This document shows, one piece after another, positions 51,202 to 60,224 of a stretch of 64,000 bases of DNA. Position numbers and translations under genes: made by a program. The stretch is from Microbacterium saperdae (GTDB lineage: Bacteria; Actinomycetota; Actinomycetes; Actinomycetales; Microbacteriaceae): the NCBI RefSeq assembly GCF_006716345.1, contig NZ_VFOX01000001.1:1736001-1800000 (forward strand). Direction: 5' to 3'. Numbering within the stretch: the first letter of the stretch is position 1; each line of letters begins with the position of its first letter. Under the pieces are notes generated by a model that saw nothing but the letters and a program-made list of their open reading frames with translations, did no database searches and was not told the origin of the DNA.

Positions 51202-52950
51202 GTGGCTTCATCCTCTCCGGTCCGTCACGCCTGGCGGGTCCTCCTCGGCCTGCTCCTCGTGACGGGCGTGCTGTTCGGCATCAACTCACTCGGCGTCTAC
51301 GTCTTCACGGACAGCAACGGCGATCCGGCCAGCTCCTGGGCGCCTGAGCTCGCGCTCGACCTCCAGGGCGGCACGCAGATCGTGCTGAGTGCGGAGACCG
51401 AGGACGGCGCTGATCCGTCTGCGGAGCAGCTCGACCAGGCCGCGGCGATCATCCGCCAGCGCGTCGACGCCTCGGGCGTCGCCGAGGCGGACATCACGAC
51501 CGAGGGTGGACGCAACATCGTCGTCCAGATCCCCGGGCCGGCCGACCAGCAGACCCGCGAGCGGATCCAGTCGAGCGCTCAGCTCGAGTTCCGCGCCGTG
51601 CTGGCCACGACGGGTGCAGCCACGGAGTTCACGGGCGAAGACGGCATCGCGACGCCGTACCCGAGCCCGGACCCCACCCTCGAGTCCACGCCGACGCCGG
51701 CTCCGACCGATGGCAGCGACCTCTCCTGGGTCACCCCGAAGCTGCAGGCGGAGTTCCTCGCCTATGACTGCAGCGACCCGGCGAACGACGCATCGAACGC
51801 GCCGAAGGACCAGCCGCTGATCGCGTGCGACCCCAGCGGTCAGACGAAGTACCTGCTCGGCCCGACCGAGCTCACCGGAACGGCCATCGAGGACGCCACC
51901 AGCGGTCGCGACCCGAAGTCGGGTGCGTGGCTCGTGCAGCTGACGATGAACGGAGACGGCGCAGACGCCTTCGGCAAGGTCAGCACGCGTCTGAACCAGA
52001 ACCGTATCGACGGCCTGGCACCGCGCGACCAGTTCGCGTTCGTGCTCGACGGCAGCGTCATCTCGGCGCCGCGGATGAACGGCGTGATCCTCGACGGACG
52101 CCCCAGCATCTCCGGCTCGTTCACGCAGGAGTCCGCGACGACCCTCGCCGACCAGTTGAAGTTCGGTGCGCTGCCCCTCAGCTTCACGGTGCAGAGCTCC
52201 GACACCATCTCGGCGACGCTGGGAACCCAGCAGCTGCAGATCGGCCTGATCGCCGGCCTGATCGGCCTCGCGCTGGTCGCCATCTACTCGCTGATCGTCT
52301 ATCGAGCGCTCGGATCGGTGATCATCGCGTCGATCGCGGTGATGGCGATCCTGACCTACATCATCATCTGCATCCTGGCGTGGAGGATCGGCTTCCGCCT
52401 CTCGCTCGCGGGTGTGGCAGGCCTCATCGTGTCGATCGGATTCACGGCGGACTCGTTCATCGTGTACTTCGAACGAATACGAGACGAGTTGCGCGACGGC
52501 AAGTCGATCACGGCGGCGGTCGAGGACGGCTGGGGTCGCGCGAAGCGCACGATCTACATCTCCAAGTCGATCAACATCCTCGCCGCGCTCGTCCTCTACA
52601 TCCTGGCCGACGCCACGGTGAAGGGCTTCGCGTTCACGCTCGGTCTGACGACCCTGATCGACGTGTTCATCTTCGTGATCTTCACGCACCCTGTCATGCA
52701 GCTGTTGGCCCGCACACGGTTCTTCGGCGGCGGCCACAAGCTGTCCGGGCTCGATCCCGAGGCGCTGGGTGCGGTCTACCGCAGCCGGTCCGCCTATCGC
52801 GAGGTCGCGACCGCCACGGTGGGCCGGGGAGCGAAGAACGCCCGTTCGCGAGGCGAGGCCGATCGTCGACAGACCATCGCCGAGCGCAAGCGCGCGGAGG
52901 CACTCTCGAAAGACAGATCGACCACAGCCGGAAGTGAGGGAGACGCCTGA
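51202..52950 (+). CDS. secD: Protein translocase subunit SecD
   Basis: 582 residues. Signal-anchor helix (about 12-35), then a long extracellular P1 region containing LDLQGGTQIVL (near 50), a Pro/Thr-rich insert (about 150-175), and FAFVLDGSVISAPRMNGVI (near 280). Five more helices follow, with GFTADSFIVYFERIRDEL carrying the proton-path aspartate (near 418). The C-terminal 70 residues are an unusual basic tail rich in Arg, Lys and Ala. Uses the proton gradient to pull exported proteins. The stop and secF start share TGATG. Confidence 0.95.
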   Translation: MASSSPVRHAWRVLLGLLLVTGVLFGINSLGVYVFTDSNGDPASSWAPELALDLQGGTQIVLSAETEDGADPSAEQLDQAAAIIRQRVDASGVAEADITTEGGRNIVVQIPGPADQQTRERIQSSAQLEFRAVLATTGAATEFTGEDGIATPYPSPDPTLESTPTPAPTDGSDLSWVTPKLQAEFLAYDCSDPANDASNAPKDQPLIACDPSGQTKYLLGPTELTGTAIEDATSGRDPKSGAWLVQLTMNGDGADAFGKVSTRLNQNRIDGLAPRDQFAFVLDGSVISAPRMNGVILDGRPSISGSFTQESATTLADQLKFGALPLSFTVQSSDTISATLGTQQLQIGLIAGLIGLALVAIYSLIVYRALGSVIIASIAVMAILTYIIICILAWRIGFRLSLAGVAGLIVSIGFTADSFIVYFERIRDELRDGKSITAAVEDGWGRAKRTIYISKSINILAALVLYILADATVKGFAFTLGLTTLIDVFIFVIFTHPVMQLLARTRFFGGGHKLSGLDPEALGAVYRSRSAYREVATATVGRGAKNARSRGEADRRQTIAERKRAEALSKDRSTTAGSEGDA

Positions 52951-53939
52951 TGCCTTCCATGAATGAGTTCGGCAACAACCTCTACAGCGGGAAGACCTCG
53001 TTCCCGTTCGTCGGCAAGCGCCGTCTGTGGTTCATCATCGCGATCATCCTCGTGGTCGGCTCCGCCCTCGTGCCGCTGATCCGTCCGATCCAGTTCTCGA
53101 TCGAGTTCACCGGCGGATCGCAGTTCACGGTGCAGGCACCGGACAGCCGCGACCAGGACACCGCGTCCGAAGCCGTGCGGTCGGTCGTGCCCGGCGCGGC
53201 GACCAAGGTCGTCATCGTCAGCGACAAGGACGTACGTGTCCAGACGGACCAGATGAGCGCGGCCGAGACGCAGCAGGTGGCGGACGCCCTCGCCAAGGCC
53301 TACGACGTCGAGCCCGACGCCGTCACCTCATCGTTCATCGGCCCGGCCTGGGGTGAGAATGTCACGCGCCAGTCCTTGTGGGGACTCGCGATCTTCCTCG
53401 CGCTGACCTTCCTCATCCTGGCGATCTACTTCCGCACCTGGAAGATGTCGGCTGCCGCGATCATCGGCCTTCTCGACGTGCTCGTGATCACGGTCGGCGT
53501 CTACGCGCTGGCCGGCTTCGAGATCTCGCCGGCGGCGGTCATCGGCTTCCTGACGATCCTCGCGTACTCGCTCTACGACACAACGGTCGTGTTCGACAAG
53601 ATCCGAGAGAACACCTCGGAGGACGGGGAGAAATCCGCGCGCCTCTTCGGCGAATCGGTCAACCTCGCGGTCAACCAGACGCTCATCCGCTCGATCAACA
53701 CCTCTGTCGTCGCGGCGCTCCCCGTGGGTGCGGTCCTCTTCATCGGTGCCTTCTGGCTCGGTGCCGAGTCGCTCACCGACATCTCGCTGTCGATCTTCGT
53801 CGGCATCCTGGTCGCCACCTACTCGACGCTGTTCGTCGCCGCGCCGCTGTACTCGCTCTTCCGCGAGAACGAGCCGCAGCTCAAGGAGCGCGATGCCCGT
53901 ATCCGCGAGGCACGCAGCAAGGCGACCGTCGAGGCGTGA
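52950..53939 (+). CDS. secF: Protein translocase subunit SecF
   Basis: 329 residues, six helices. FSIEFTGGSQFTVQ (near 49) is the secF counterpart of the GGT motif; the conserved acidic helix is YSLYDTTVVFDKIRENT (near 209). Forms the SecDF complex with SecD. ATG 52950 overlaps the secD stop. A stem-loop terminator follows 8 bases after the stop. Confidence 0.95.
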   Translation: MPSMNEFGNNLYSGKTSFPFVGKRRLWFIIAIILVVGSALVPLIRPIQFSIEFTGGSQFTVQAPDSRDQDTASEAVRSVVPGAATKVVIVSDKDVRVQTDQMSAAETQQVADALAKAYDVEPDAVTSSFIGPAWGENVTRQSLWGLAIFLALTFLILAIYFRTWKMSAAAIIGLLDVLVITVGVYALAGFEISPAAVIGFLTILAYSLYDTTVVFDKIRENTSEDGEKSARLFGESVNLAVNQTLIRSINTSVVAALPVGAVLFIGAFWLGAESLTDISLSIFVGILVATYSTLFVAAPLYSLFRENEPQLKERDARIREARSKATVEA

Positions 53940-53946
53940 GACCTCC

Positions 53947-53972
53947 GCCTGCGGGGCCGATGCCCCGCAGGC
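53947..53972 (+). terminator. Terminator of the yajC-secDF operon
   Basis: Perfect 11-bp stem GCCTGCGGGGC/GCCCCGCAGGC with a CGAT loop, 7 bp after the secF stop. No U-tract. The rel promoter starts directly behind it. Confidence 0.7.
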
Positions 53973-53977
53973 ACGCG

Positions 53978-53983
53978 TAAGAT
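53978..53983 (+). promoter_or_regulatory. -10 element of rel
   Basis: TAAGAT, followed by a leader of about 16 nt with CGGAGG as ribosome site for the ATG at 54006. Confidence 0.45.
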
Positions 53984-54005
53984 GATGTAGTTCGGAGGTG
54001 AGTGG

Positions 54006-56258
54006 ATGGCGGATACGCAGTCGTCTTCGCAGGGGTCCAGCCTGCGACGTCTGGTTCCCCGCATCTTCTCGCGCGCGTCCCGGGTCAACGACCTCGACAA
54101 CCTGATCCGCACGGTTCGCGCAAATCATCCACGTGGCGACTTCTCCGTCATCGAGCGCGCGTACGCCGTGGCCAAGGAGAAGCACGCCGGCCAGCAGCGT
54201 CAGAGCGGCGAGCCCTACATCACCCACCCGCTCGCGGTGGCGCAGATCCTCGCCGAGATGGGGCTCGGACCCCGCGCGATCGCTGCCGCACTGCTCCACG
54301 ACACAGTCGAGGACACCGGTTACGCCCTCACGGATCTGACGGCTGAGTTCGGCGACGAGGTCGCGATGCTGGTGGACGGCGTCACGAAGCTCGACAAGGT
54401 CAAGTACGGCGAGAGCGCGCAGGCCGAGACCGTCCGCAAGATGATCGTCGCGATGTCCAAGGACATCCGGGTGCTGCTGATCAAGCTCGCCGACCGGCTG
54501 CACAACGCCCGTACCTGGGGCTTCGTCCCGCCCGAGAAGGCGGCGAAGAAGGCCAAGGAGACGCTCGAGATCTACGCGCCTCTGGCGAATCGACTCGGCA
54601 TCCAGGCGATCAAGTCCGAGCTCGAGGACCTCTCCTTCGCGGTGCTGCACCCGAAGATCTACAACGAGATCCACAGCCTCATCGCCCAGCGCACGCCGCA
54701 GCGCGAGAAGTACCTGAACCAGGTCGTCGAGGAGATCGACGAGGACCTCCGCGATCTCCGTATCCGGGGCAAGGTCGTCGGGCGCCCGAAGCAGCTGTAC
54801 TCGGTCTACCAGAAGATGGTCATCCGCGGCCGCGAGTTCGACGACATCTACGACCTCATCGGCATCCGGGTGCTGGTCGCCTCCGTCCGCGATTGCTATG
54901 CGGTGCTCGGCGCGATCCACGCACGGTGGACTCCGCTGCCCGGTCGCTTCAAGGACTACATCGCCACCCCGAAGTTCAATCTCTATCAGTCGCTGCACAC
55001 CACGGTCATCGGGCCGGCGGGGCGCACGGTCGAGATCCAGATCCGCACGCACGAGATGCACCAGCAGGCGGAGTACGGCGTCGCTGCGCACTGGATGTAC
55101 AAGGAGCGGATGAACGGGGGCGGCAAGACGGAGCTGCGCGCGTCCGACAACGACATGGCGTGGTTGGCGCACATCTCCGACTGGCAGGCCGAGACAGCCG
55201 ATCCCGGAGAGTTCCTGGATTCGCTCCGCTTCGAGATCGGCGCGAAAGAGGTCTACGTCTTCACGCCCAAGGGGCGCGTGATCGGTCTTCCGAACGGTGC
55301 GACTCCGGTCGACTTCGCGTATGCGGTGCATACCGAGATCGGCCATCGCACGATGGGCGCGAAGGTCAACGGACGACTCGTGCCGTTGGAGTCGCAGCTC
55401 AAGAGCGGCGACGTGGTCGAGGTCTTCACCTCGAAGAACCCGGACGCCGGTCCGAGCCAGGACTGGTTGGGCTTCGTCGCCAGCACGCGAGCACGCAACA
55501 AGATCCGCGGATGGTTCACCAAAGAACGTCGTGAAGAGGCGATCGAGCAGGGCAAGGAAGCCATCGCCCGAGCGATGCGTCGACAGAACCTGCCGCTGCA
55601 GAAGCTGATGAGCCAGGACTCGTTCGCCGAGGTCGCGCAGCAGCTCCGTTACGAGGACGTCTCCGCGCTCTATGCGGCGGTCGGCGAGGGGCACGTCTCC
55701 ACGCAGTCGGTGCTCGAGAAGGTCACCGCACTCATCGCGGCCAACGACCCCACGACCGGTGCCATCGATCTGCCCGGCAGCGTCCCCACCCGGGAACCGC
55801 GTTCCGGGGATTCGGGCGTGCTGGTGCGCGGGGCGTCGGACATCCTCGTGAAGCTCGCGAAGTGCTGTACCCCGGTGCCCGGTGATGCGATCGTCGGCTT
55901 CGTGACGCGGGGGAGCGGCGTCTCGGTGCATCGCTCCGATTGTGTCAACGTCAAGGCGCTCAGCGCCGAACAGGACCGCTTCGTCGAGGTGTCGTGGGCT
56001 CCGACGACCAAGAGCGTGTTCCGGGTGCAGATCCAGGTCGAGGCGCTGGATCGTTCCGGTCTGCTCTCCGATGTCACGCGCGTGCTCAGCGAGCATCACG
56101 TGAACATCCTCTCCGCGACGGTCAACACGAATGACGAACGGCTCGCGCTGAGCCGCTTCGTGTTCGAGATGGGCGACGCCGTGCATCTGGATCGGGTGCT
56201 CAACGCGGTGCGCCGGATCGACGCGGTCTACGACGTGTACCGCGTCACCACGTCCTGA
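54006..56258 (+). CDS. rel: Bifunctional (p)ppGpp synthetase/hydrolase
   Basis: 750 residues. HD hydrolase domain (about 50-190: HPLAVAQI and ALLHDTVEDTGY with the HD pair), synthetase domain (about 250-360: FDDIYDLIGIRVL; the RFKD motif in PGRFKDYIATPK marks the bifunctional Rel class rather than synthetase-only RelA), TGS domain (about 415-480: EVYVFTPKGRVIGLPNGATP), conserved cysteine domain (KLAKCCTPVPGD near 618) and ACT domain (about 675-750). Makes and degrades the stringent alarmone. Single-gene transcript, convergent overlap of 14 bp with the AbiEi-like gene. Confidence 0.97.
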   Translation: MADTQSSSQGSSLRRLVPRIFSRASRVNDLDNLIRTVRANHPRGDFSVIERAYAVAKEKHAGQQRQSGEPYITHPLAVAQILAEMGLGPRAIAAALLHDTVEDTGYALTDLTAEFGDEVAMLVDGVTKLDKVKYGESAQAETVRKMIVAMSKDIRVLLIKLADRLHNARTWGFVPPEKAAKKAKETLEIYAPLANRLGIQAIKSELEDLSFAVLHPKIYNEIHSLIAQRTPQREKYLNQVVEEIDEDLRDLRIRGKVVGRPKQLYSVYQKMVIRGREFDDIYDLIGIRVLVASVRDCYAVLGAIHARWTPLPGRFKDYIATPKFNLYQSLHTTVIGPAGRTVEIQIRTHEMHQQAEYGVAAHWMYKERMNGGGKTELRASDNDMAWLAHISDWQAETADPGEFLDSLRFEIGAKEVYVFTPKGRVIGLPNGATPVDFAYAVHTEIGHRTMGAKVNGRLVPLESQLKSGDVVEVFTSKNPDAGPSQDWLGFVASTRARNKIRGWFTKERREEAIEQGKEAIARAMRRQNLPLQKLMSQDSFAEVAQQLRYEDVSALYAAVGEGHVSTQSVLEKVTALIAANDPTTGAIDLPGSVPTREPRSGDSGVLVRGASDILVKLAKCCTPVPGDAIVGFVTRGSGVSVHRSDCVNVKALSAEQDRFVEVSWAPTTKSVFRVQIQVEALDRSGLLSDVTRVLSEHHVNILSATVNTNDERLALSRFVFEMGDAVHLDRVLNAVRRIDAVYDVYRVTTS

Positions 56259-56796
56259 GAGCGAGCCGCTCCAACACGGCGCGCCCGATACGGCTGCCGG
56301 GCACCCGGTTCCACTGCTGCATGCATGCGATGCTCTCCCCGACGAGGACCGCGTCGACACGGGCGAGATGTTCGATCCAGGCGATCAGTCGGGCATCCCG
56401 ATGAACGCCGGTCGCGAGGTCGAGCATGGTGCGCAGCGGCGTCGAGACGTCGATTCCGCCGATGCTCTCGACCTCGGACGGGGACAACGCCCCGTCATGG
56501 AAGATCATGCGGCCGCTGAGCTGCGGCCGCACCCGCCGCGGGACCGACCGGCGGATGTGATGCACGGCTGGCGGCGCGTCTCCCGCGCCGTGGATCCACG
56601 CGGCGGTCGGACCGGCAGCCGCGGTTCCGGGACGTACGAGGTCCGCGATCGAGCTGGCGCGCACGTCCGCGCTCTCGATGAGGTCTGCCGGGATATAGGC
56701 ATCGCCGATCTCCACGACATCTCCGTCGAGCCGTGCGGCGCTCAGCTCGGCGAGAGTCAGCCGTCGGCCGGGGACATAAAGAAGCGCGGGGTGCAT
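56245..56796 (-). CDS. AbiEi-antitoxin-like protein without visible partner
   Basis: 183 residues. It has the look of actinobacterial AbiEi-type antitoxin-domain proteins: a first half with a conserved MHPALLYVPGRRLTLAEL start, then AAWIHGAGDAPPAVHHIRR, RRVRPQLSGRMIFHDG and STPLRTMLDLATG (near 127). No nucleotidyltransferase toxin (AbiEii) is next to it. ATG 56796 (a GTG one codon before is possible) lies inside a 45-nt hairpin that also ends the upstream gene's transcript. Overlaps rel by 14 bp. Confidence 0.62.
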   Translation of the reverse strand: MHPALLYVPGRRLTLAELSAARLDGDVVEIGDAYIPADLIESADVRASSIADLVRPGTAAAGPTAAWIHGAGDAPPAVHHIRRSVPRRVRPQLSGRMIFHDGALSPSEVESIGGIDVSTPLRTMLDLATGVHRDARLIAWIEHLARVDAVLVGESIACMQQWNRVPGSRIGRAVLERLALRTW

Positions 56797-56827
56797 CACG
56801 CCAGTGTGGCGTAGTGCACCCCGCGCT
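56783..56827 (-). terminator. 45-nt hairpin: terminator of the DUF349 gene that contains the next start codon
   Basis: On the minus strand the arms AGCGCGGGGTGCA and TGCACCCCGCGCT (13 bp) flank a further ACGCCA/TGGCGT stem (6 bp) with a 3-nt loop and two mismatches between them, followed by TTCTTTATG. The ATG of the AbiEi-like gene (56796-56794) is inside the distal arm. It can terminate, attenuate or hide the start. Confidence 0.7.
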
Positions 56828-56859
56828 CGGGATCTGTCGTGCGACCTGTGGAGAGCTGC

Positions 56860-58212
56860 TCAGCCGCCGAGGGCGTTGAGCCAGGTGCGGCGTGCCTCGA
56901 GGGCGTCCGCAGCGGTCTTCGCGGCCTTCTTGTCGCCGGCCTTCTCGGCGGCGGCGAGCTCAGACTCGAGCTTCTCGATGGCCTCGAGCAGCTGCGAGCT
57001 CATATCGTTGGCGCGCGCCTTGGTCTCGGGGTTGTTCTTCTTCCAGTCGACCTCTTCGCGTGCCTTCAGTGCGTTCTCGATGACACGCAGACGGTCGTCG
57101 AGGGCGCGCTCCTTCTCACGCGGGAAGATCCGACCCTGCTCGTCCCACTGTCGCTGGATGTTGGTGAGCAGCGAGCGAGCGCGTTTGATGTTGGGCTCGT
57201 CTGCGACGGCCTTGGCCTCTTCGAGAAGGGCTTGACGCGCCTCGATCTTGGGAGCCGATTCGGCCTCCTCCGCGGCGGACTGCTCGGCGCGTGCCGCGTA
57301 CAGCGCGTCACCCGCCGCCTTGAACCGGGCCCACAGTGCGTCGTCCGCCTTGCGGCCTGCGCGCCCTGCGGCCTTCCACTCGTCGAGGAGGTTGCGGTAG
57401 GCGGGGATCCCGTCGGTGCCGCGGGGGGCGAGAGCCTCGGCGCGCTCCACGAGACGCGTCTTGGCGTCGCGGGCGGACTTGTGGGTGTCGTCGAGCTCGG
57501 AGTAGAAGGCACGGCGGTGCTTGTCGACCACGGCGCGCGCATCGCGGAACCGCTTCCAGAGCTGCTGCGAGATGCCCTTCGACAGGCGCGGGCCGTTCTG
57601 CTGCTGGGCCTGCCAGGCGTCGAACAGCTCGCCCAGCTCAGCGGTGACCTGCTTCCACTGCACCTTGCTCAGGTCGCGCGCGGCGATGGCCTCTGCACGC
57701 TCCACGAGCACCGTGCGCTCGGCGATGGCCTTGTCGACCAGTTCCTTCGCCTGCTGCGCTTCCTGTGCCGTGGCCTCCGACAGTGAGGACGTGAGGGCGT
57801 TCAGTCGGTCGCGGAGCCCGGCGAGGTCGCCGACCGCTGCCGCATCCGTCGCCTCATCGAGGACGTGACCGGCCTGCTTGACCAGGTCGCTTGCCGCGGC
57901 GCCGCCGGCCTGATGACGCTGCTCGAGAGCATGCACCTTGAAGGCGATGTCGTCGAACTTGCGCACGAAGTAGGCGAGGGCCTCGTCGGGAGTGCCGTCG
58001 GGGTACTGACCGACGACGCGCCAGGCGTCGCCTTCGCGGACCTCGACCGTGCCGTCATCGGCGACGCGGCCCCATTCGGCGGCGTCGGACTTCGTCGGTG
58101 CCGCTGCGGCGGCGGGTGCGACGGCGGCAGGGTTGGGAACCTTGCGTGGCAGCGGCACAGCCGGGGGAGCGGGAACGGGCGGAGTCGGCTTCGAGGGTTC
58201 GGTGGCAGACAC
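56860..58212 (-). CDS. DUF349 domain coiled-coil protein
   Basis: 450 residues, mostly charged alpha-helix. An N-terminal Pro/Ala-rich stretch (about 8-42) precedes a small domain (WGRVADDGTVEVREGDAWRV in part near 47) and repeated DUF349 units (LWKRFRDARAVVDKHRRAFY, LWARFKAAGDALYAARAEQ, RQWDEQGRIFPREKERALDDRLR), each about 75 residues. No catalytic motif. Conserved in Actinobacteria near rel and rarA; role unknown. GTG 58212 has GGAGA upstream. Ends at the 45-nt hairpin. Confidence 0.85.
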   Translation of the reverse strand: MSATEPSKPTPPVPAPPAVPLPRKVPNPAAVAPAAAAAPTKSDAAEWGRVADDGTVEVREGDAWRVVGQYPDGTPDEALAYFVRKFDDIAFKVHALEQRHQAGGAAASDLVKQAGHVLDEATDAAAVGDLAGLRDRLNALTSSLSEATAQEAQQAKELVDKAIAERTVLVERAEAIAARDLSKVQWKQVTAELGELFDAWQAQQQNGPRLSKGISQQLWKRFRDARAVVDKHRRAFYSELDDTHKSARDAKTRLVERAEALAPRGTDGIPAYRNLLDEWKAAGRAGRKADDALWARFKAAGDALYAARAEQSAAEEAESAPKIEARQALLEEAKAVADEPNIKRARSLLTNIQRQWDEQGRIFPREKERALDDRLRVIENALKAREEVDWKKNNPETKARANDMSSQLLEAIEKLESELAAAEKAGDKKAAKTAADALEARRTWLNALGG

Positions 58213-58362
58213 AGTGATTCTCCTTGCGCGGTAGGGCCGCGGGAGGCGGAAGGGACGAGGTTCAGCCTAGTACGACCGCACCCTTCTGGTGGGGACGAGC
58301 GAATGCACATCGCCGTTATCGATCTGTGAGGAGAAAGTTCGACGGTGGAAACACGCAACGTG

Positions 58363-58391
58363 GTGTTCGGGTAACACAGTGCTCCTATCGT
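58363..58391 (+). promoter_or_regulatory. Promoter with palindrome over the -35 of the NirB-like operon
   Basis: -10 TATCGT (58386-58391). The -35 position 17 bases upstream is poor (GTGTTC) and is covered by the palindrome GTGTT-n5-AACAC (58363-58377). GAAAC (58348-58352) and GTAAC (58371-58375) are GlnR-like half sites but wrongly spaced. An activator is likely; it could be the HemD-winged-helix protein of the same operon. Confidence 0.42.
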
Positions 58392-58427
58392 CGCCAGCAC
58401 GCTGCACTGCTGTCGACGGGAGTCTCC

Positions 58428-60224
58428 ATGAACCATGCTCTGCCCCACGAGATCCTGGTCGTCGGTGCAGGGATGGTGGCGCACCGTCTCGTGGAGAGCC
58501 TGTTGAGCCGGAGCGGGAACGCCGTGCGAGTCACCGTCGTCGGCGATGAGGATCGCGTTCCATACGATCGTGCCCGCCTGACGAGTCTCTTCGCGGGGGC
58601 GAGCGTCGACGATCTCACCCTGGATCGCTCGATCTTCGAGGACGAACGGGTCGCACTCATCCCGGACGACCGAGTGCTGCGCATCGACCGCAAGGCGCGC
58701 ACGGTGACGACGCGGTCGCGGCGTCGCCTGGAATACGACACGCTCATCCTCGCGACCGGTTCCTACGCCGCGCGAGCCTCGGCCGAGGGCGCGGACCTTC
58801 CCGGGTGCTTCGACTACCGAACGCTGGATGACGCGGAGGCGCTGGCGGAGTTCGTGCGGTGGCGGTCCGAGATGCTGGGGCGCCCGTTGCGCGGAGCTGT
58901 CATCGGTGGGGGATTGCGGGGTCTTGAGGCCGCGGGTGCGCTGCGGGACATGGACGTCGAGACGACGGTCGCGGAGTGCGCCGACCGGCTCATGCCGGCG
59001 CAACTCGATGCTGCCGCCGGCGAGCTGCTGAAGCGCCAGTTGGGTGCCAGGGGTATCACCGTCCGCACGGATGCGTGGACCACGCGCCTCGATCCCGACG
59101 AGTCCGGCGCGGTGACCGCGTTGGAGTTCCACGACGGTTCGTTCCAGCGCGTCGACGTCGTGGTGTTCGCGGTCGGTGTGCGGCCACGCGATGAGCTCGC
59201 GCGGAACGCCGGTCTCGACGTGCATCCGCGCGGTGGTGTCATCATCGACGACCGATGCTCGACCTCCGACCCGCGCATCCTGGCCATCGGCGAGGTGGCG
59301 AACCACCGCGGACGAGGCGCAGGACTGGTGGCGCCGGGATACGCCATGGCGGAGGTCGTCGCCACCCGGCTCCTCGGCGGCGATGCCCTCTTCACCGGAT
59401 ACGTCGATTCGACGACGCTCACCCTCCCCGGAATCGAGGTCGCGAGCTTCGGCGACGCGATGGCGCACACCCCGCACGCCCTCGAGGTGGTCTCCGCCGC
59501 CCCTGAGGCAGGGGTCTACAGGAAGCTCGTGCTGTCCGATGATGCGCGGATCCTGCTCGGAGGCATCCTGATCGGCGACGTCTCGTCGTATGCGGCGCTG
59601 CGGCCGCTGGTCGGTGCGCCGTTGCGTGCCGATCCCTCGACATACGTGCAGCCCGGTGCGAGCAACGATGCGCTGTCAGCTCCTCTCTGCCGGCACTTCG
59701 AGATGTCGCGTGCCCGCCTCCTCGATGCCGCGCGTCGTGACGGGCTGACGACCTTCAGCGCGATCATCGATCGTCTCGGCGGCGGACGAGGCTGCAACAC
59801 CTGCAAGACGGCGATCGCCGGCATCCTCTCAGAACTCGCCGATTCTCCGCGGCTCGACCGTGACGACACCGCGCCCAGCCTCTCGAGCGCCCTCGTGTTC
59901 CCGGATGGTGCCCCCTCCGTCGTCGCACGCATGCCACGGGGTGAGGTCACCCCGGACGGGCTCATCGTGATCGCGCAGGTGGCGAAAGAGTATGCCTTGC
60001 GCGCCAGGATCATCTCCGACCAGGGGATCGCCCTGTTCGGCGCTCGACGAGAACAGCTTCCGCCGATCCGCGCGCGGCTCGCGCAGGCGGGGTTCCTGTG
60101 GGACCACTCGCTCACGCCATCATCCGACGCGGTTCCGGAGCACGGAGTCTTCCGTTCGGCCGCGGATGAGCACGACGCGGGTTCTCCGTCGATGGCAAGG
60201 GGTGCACGGCAGGCTCGACGGTGA
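58428..60224 (+). CDS. Short NirB-like NAD(P)H/FAD oxidoreductase without siroheme domain
   Basis: 598 residues. N-terminal pyridine-nucleotide disulphide oxidoreductase domain (about 5-300: EILVVGAGMVAHRLVESLL, VIGGGLRGLEAAGAL near 163, ILAIGEVANHRG near 286), NirB-type connecting domain (about 300-400), BFD-like [2Fe-2S] domain (C421...C456-x2-C459) and a ferredoxin-like half domain of nitrite/sulfite reductases (about 495-560). It then stops; full NirB would add a siroheme/[4Fe-4S] domain of about 250 residues. So it can take electrons from NAD(P)H but not reduce nitrite itself. ATG 58428 has GGGAGT. Coupled by GTGA to the HemD-like gene. Confidence 0.82.
   Translation: MNHALPHEILVVGAGMVAHRLVESLLSRSGNAVRVTVVGDEDRVPYDRARLTSLFAGASVDDLTLDRSIFEDERVALIPDDRVLRIDRKARTVTTRSRRRLEYDTLILATGSYAARASAEGADLPGCFDYRTLDDAEALAEFVRWRSEMLGRPLRGAVIGGGLRGLEAAGALRDMDVETTVAECADRLMPAQLDAAAGELLKRQLGARGITVRTDAWTTRLDPDESGAVTALEFHDGSFQRVDVVVFAVGVRPRDELARNAGLDVHPRGGVIIDDRCSTSDPRILAIGEVANHRGRGAGLVAPGYAMAEVVATRLLGGDALFTGYVDSTTLTLPGIEVASFGDAMAHTPHALEVVSAAPEAGVYRKLVLSDDARILLGGILIGDVSSYAALRPLVGAPLRADPSTYVQPGASNDALSAPLCRHFEMSRARLLDAARRDGLTTFSAIIDRLGGGRGCNTCKTAIAGILSELADSPRLDRDDTAPSLSSALVFPDGAPSVVARMPRGEVTPDGLIVIAQVAKEYALRARIISDQGIALFGARREQLPPIRARLAQAGFLWDHSLTPSSDAVPEHGVFRSAADEHDAGSPSMARGARQARR

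Noticed and set aside
53328..56360. A 1010-codon open frame on the minus strand
   Set aside because: It lies opposite secF and rel, which have full domain matches. Its residues (Arg/His/Asp-rich, no fold pattern) are what the antisense of high-GC genes gives.
58348..58375. GlnR box before the NirB-like gene
   Set aside because: Half sites GAAAC and GTAAC are present, but order and spacing do not match the consensus found at amtB.
58428..60224. Short NirB as a frameshifted pseudogene
   Set aside because: The downstream gene begins within its stop (GTGA) and carries unrelated sequence; no remains of a siroheme domain occur in any frame after it.
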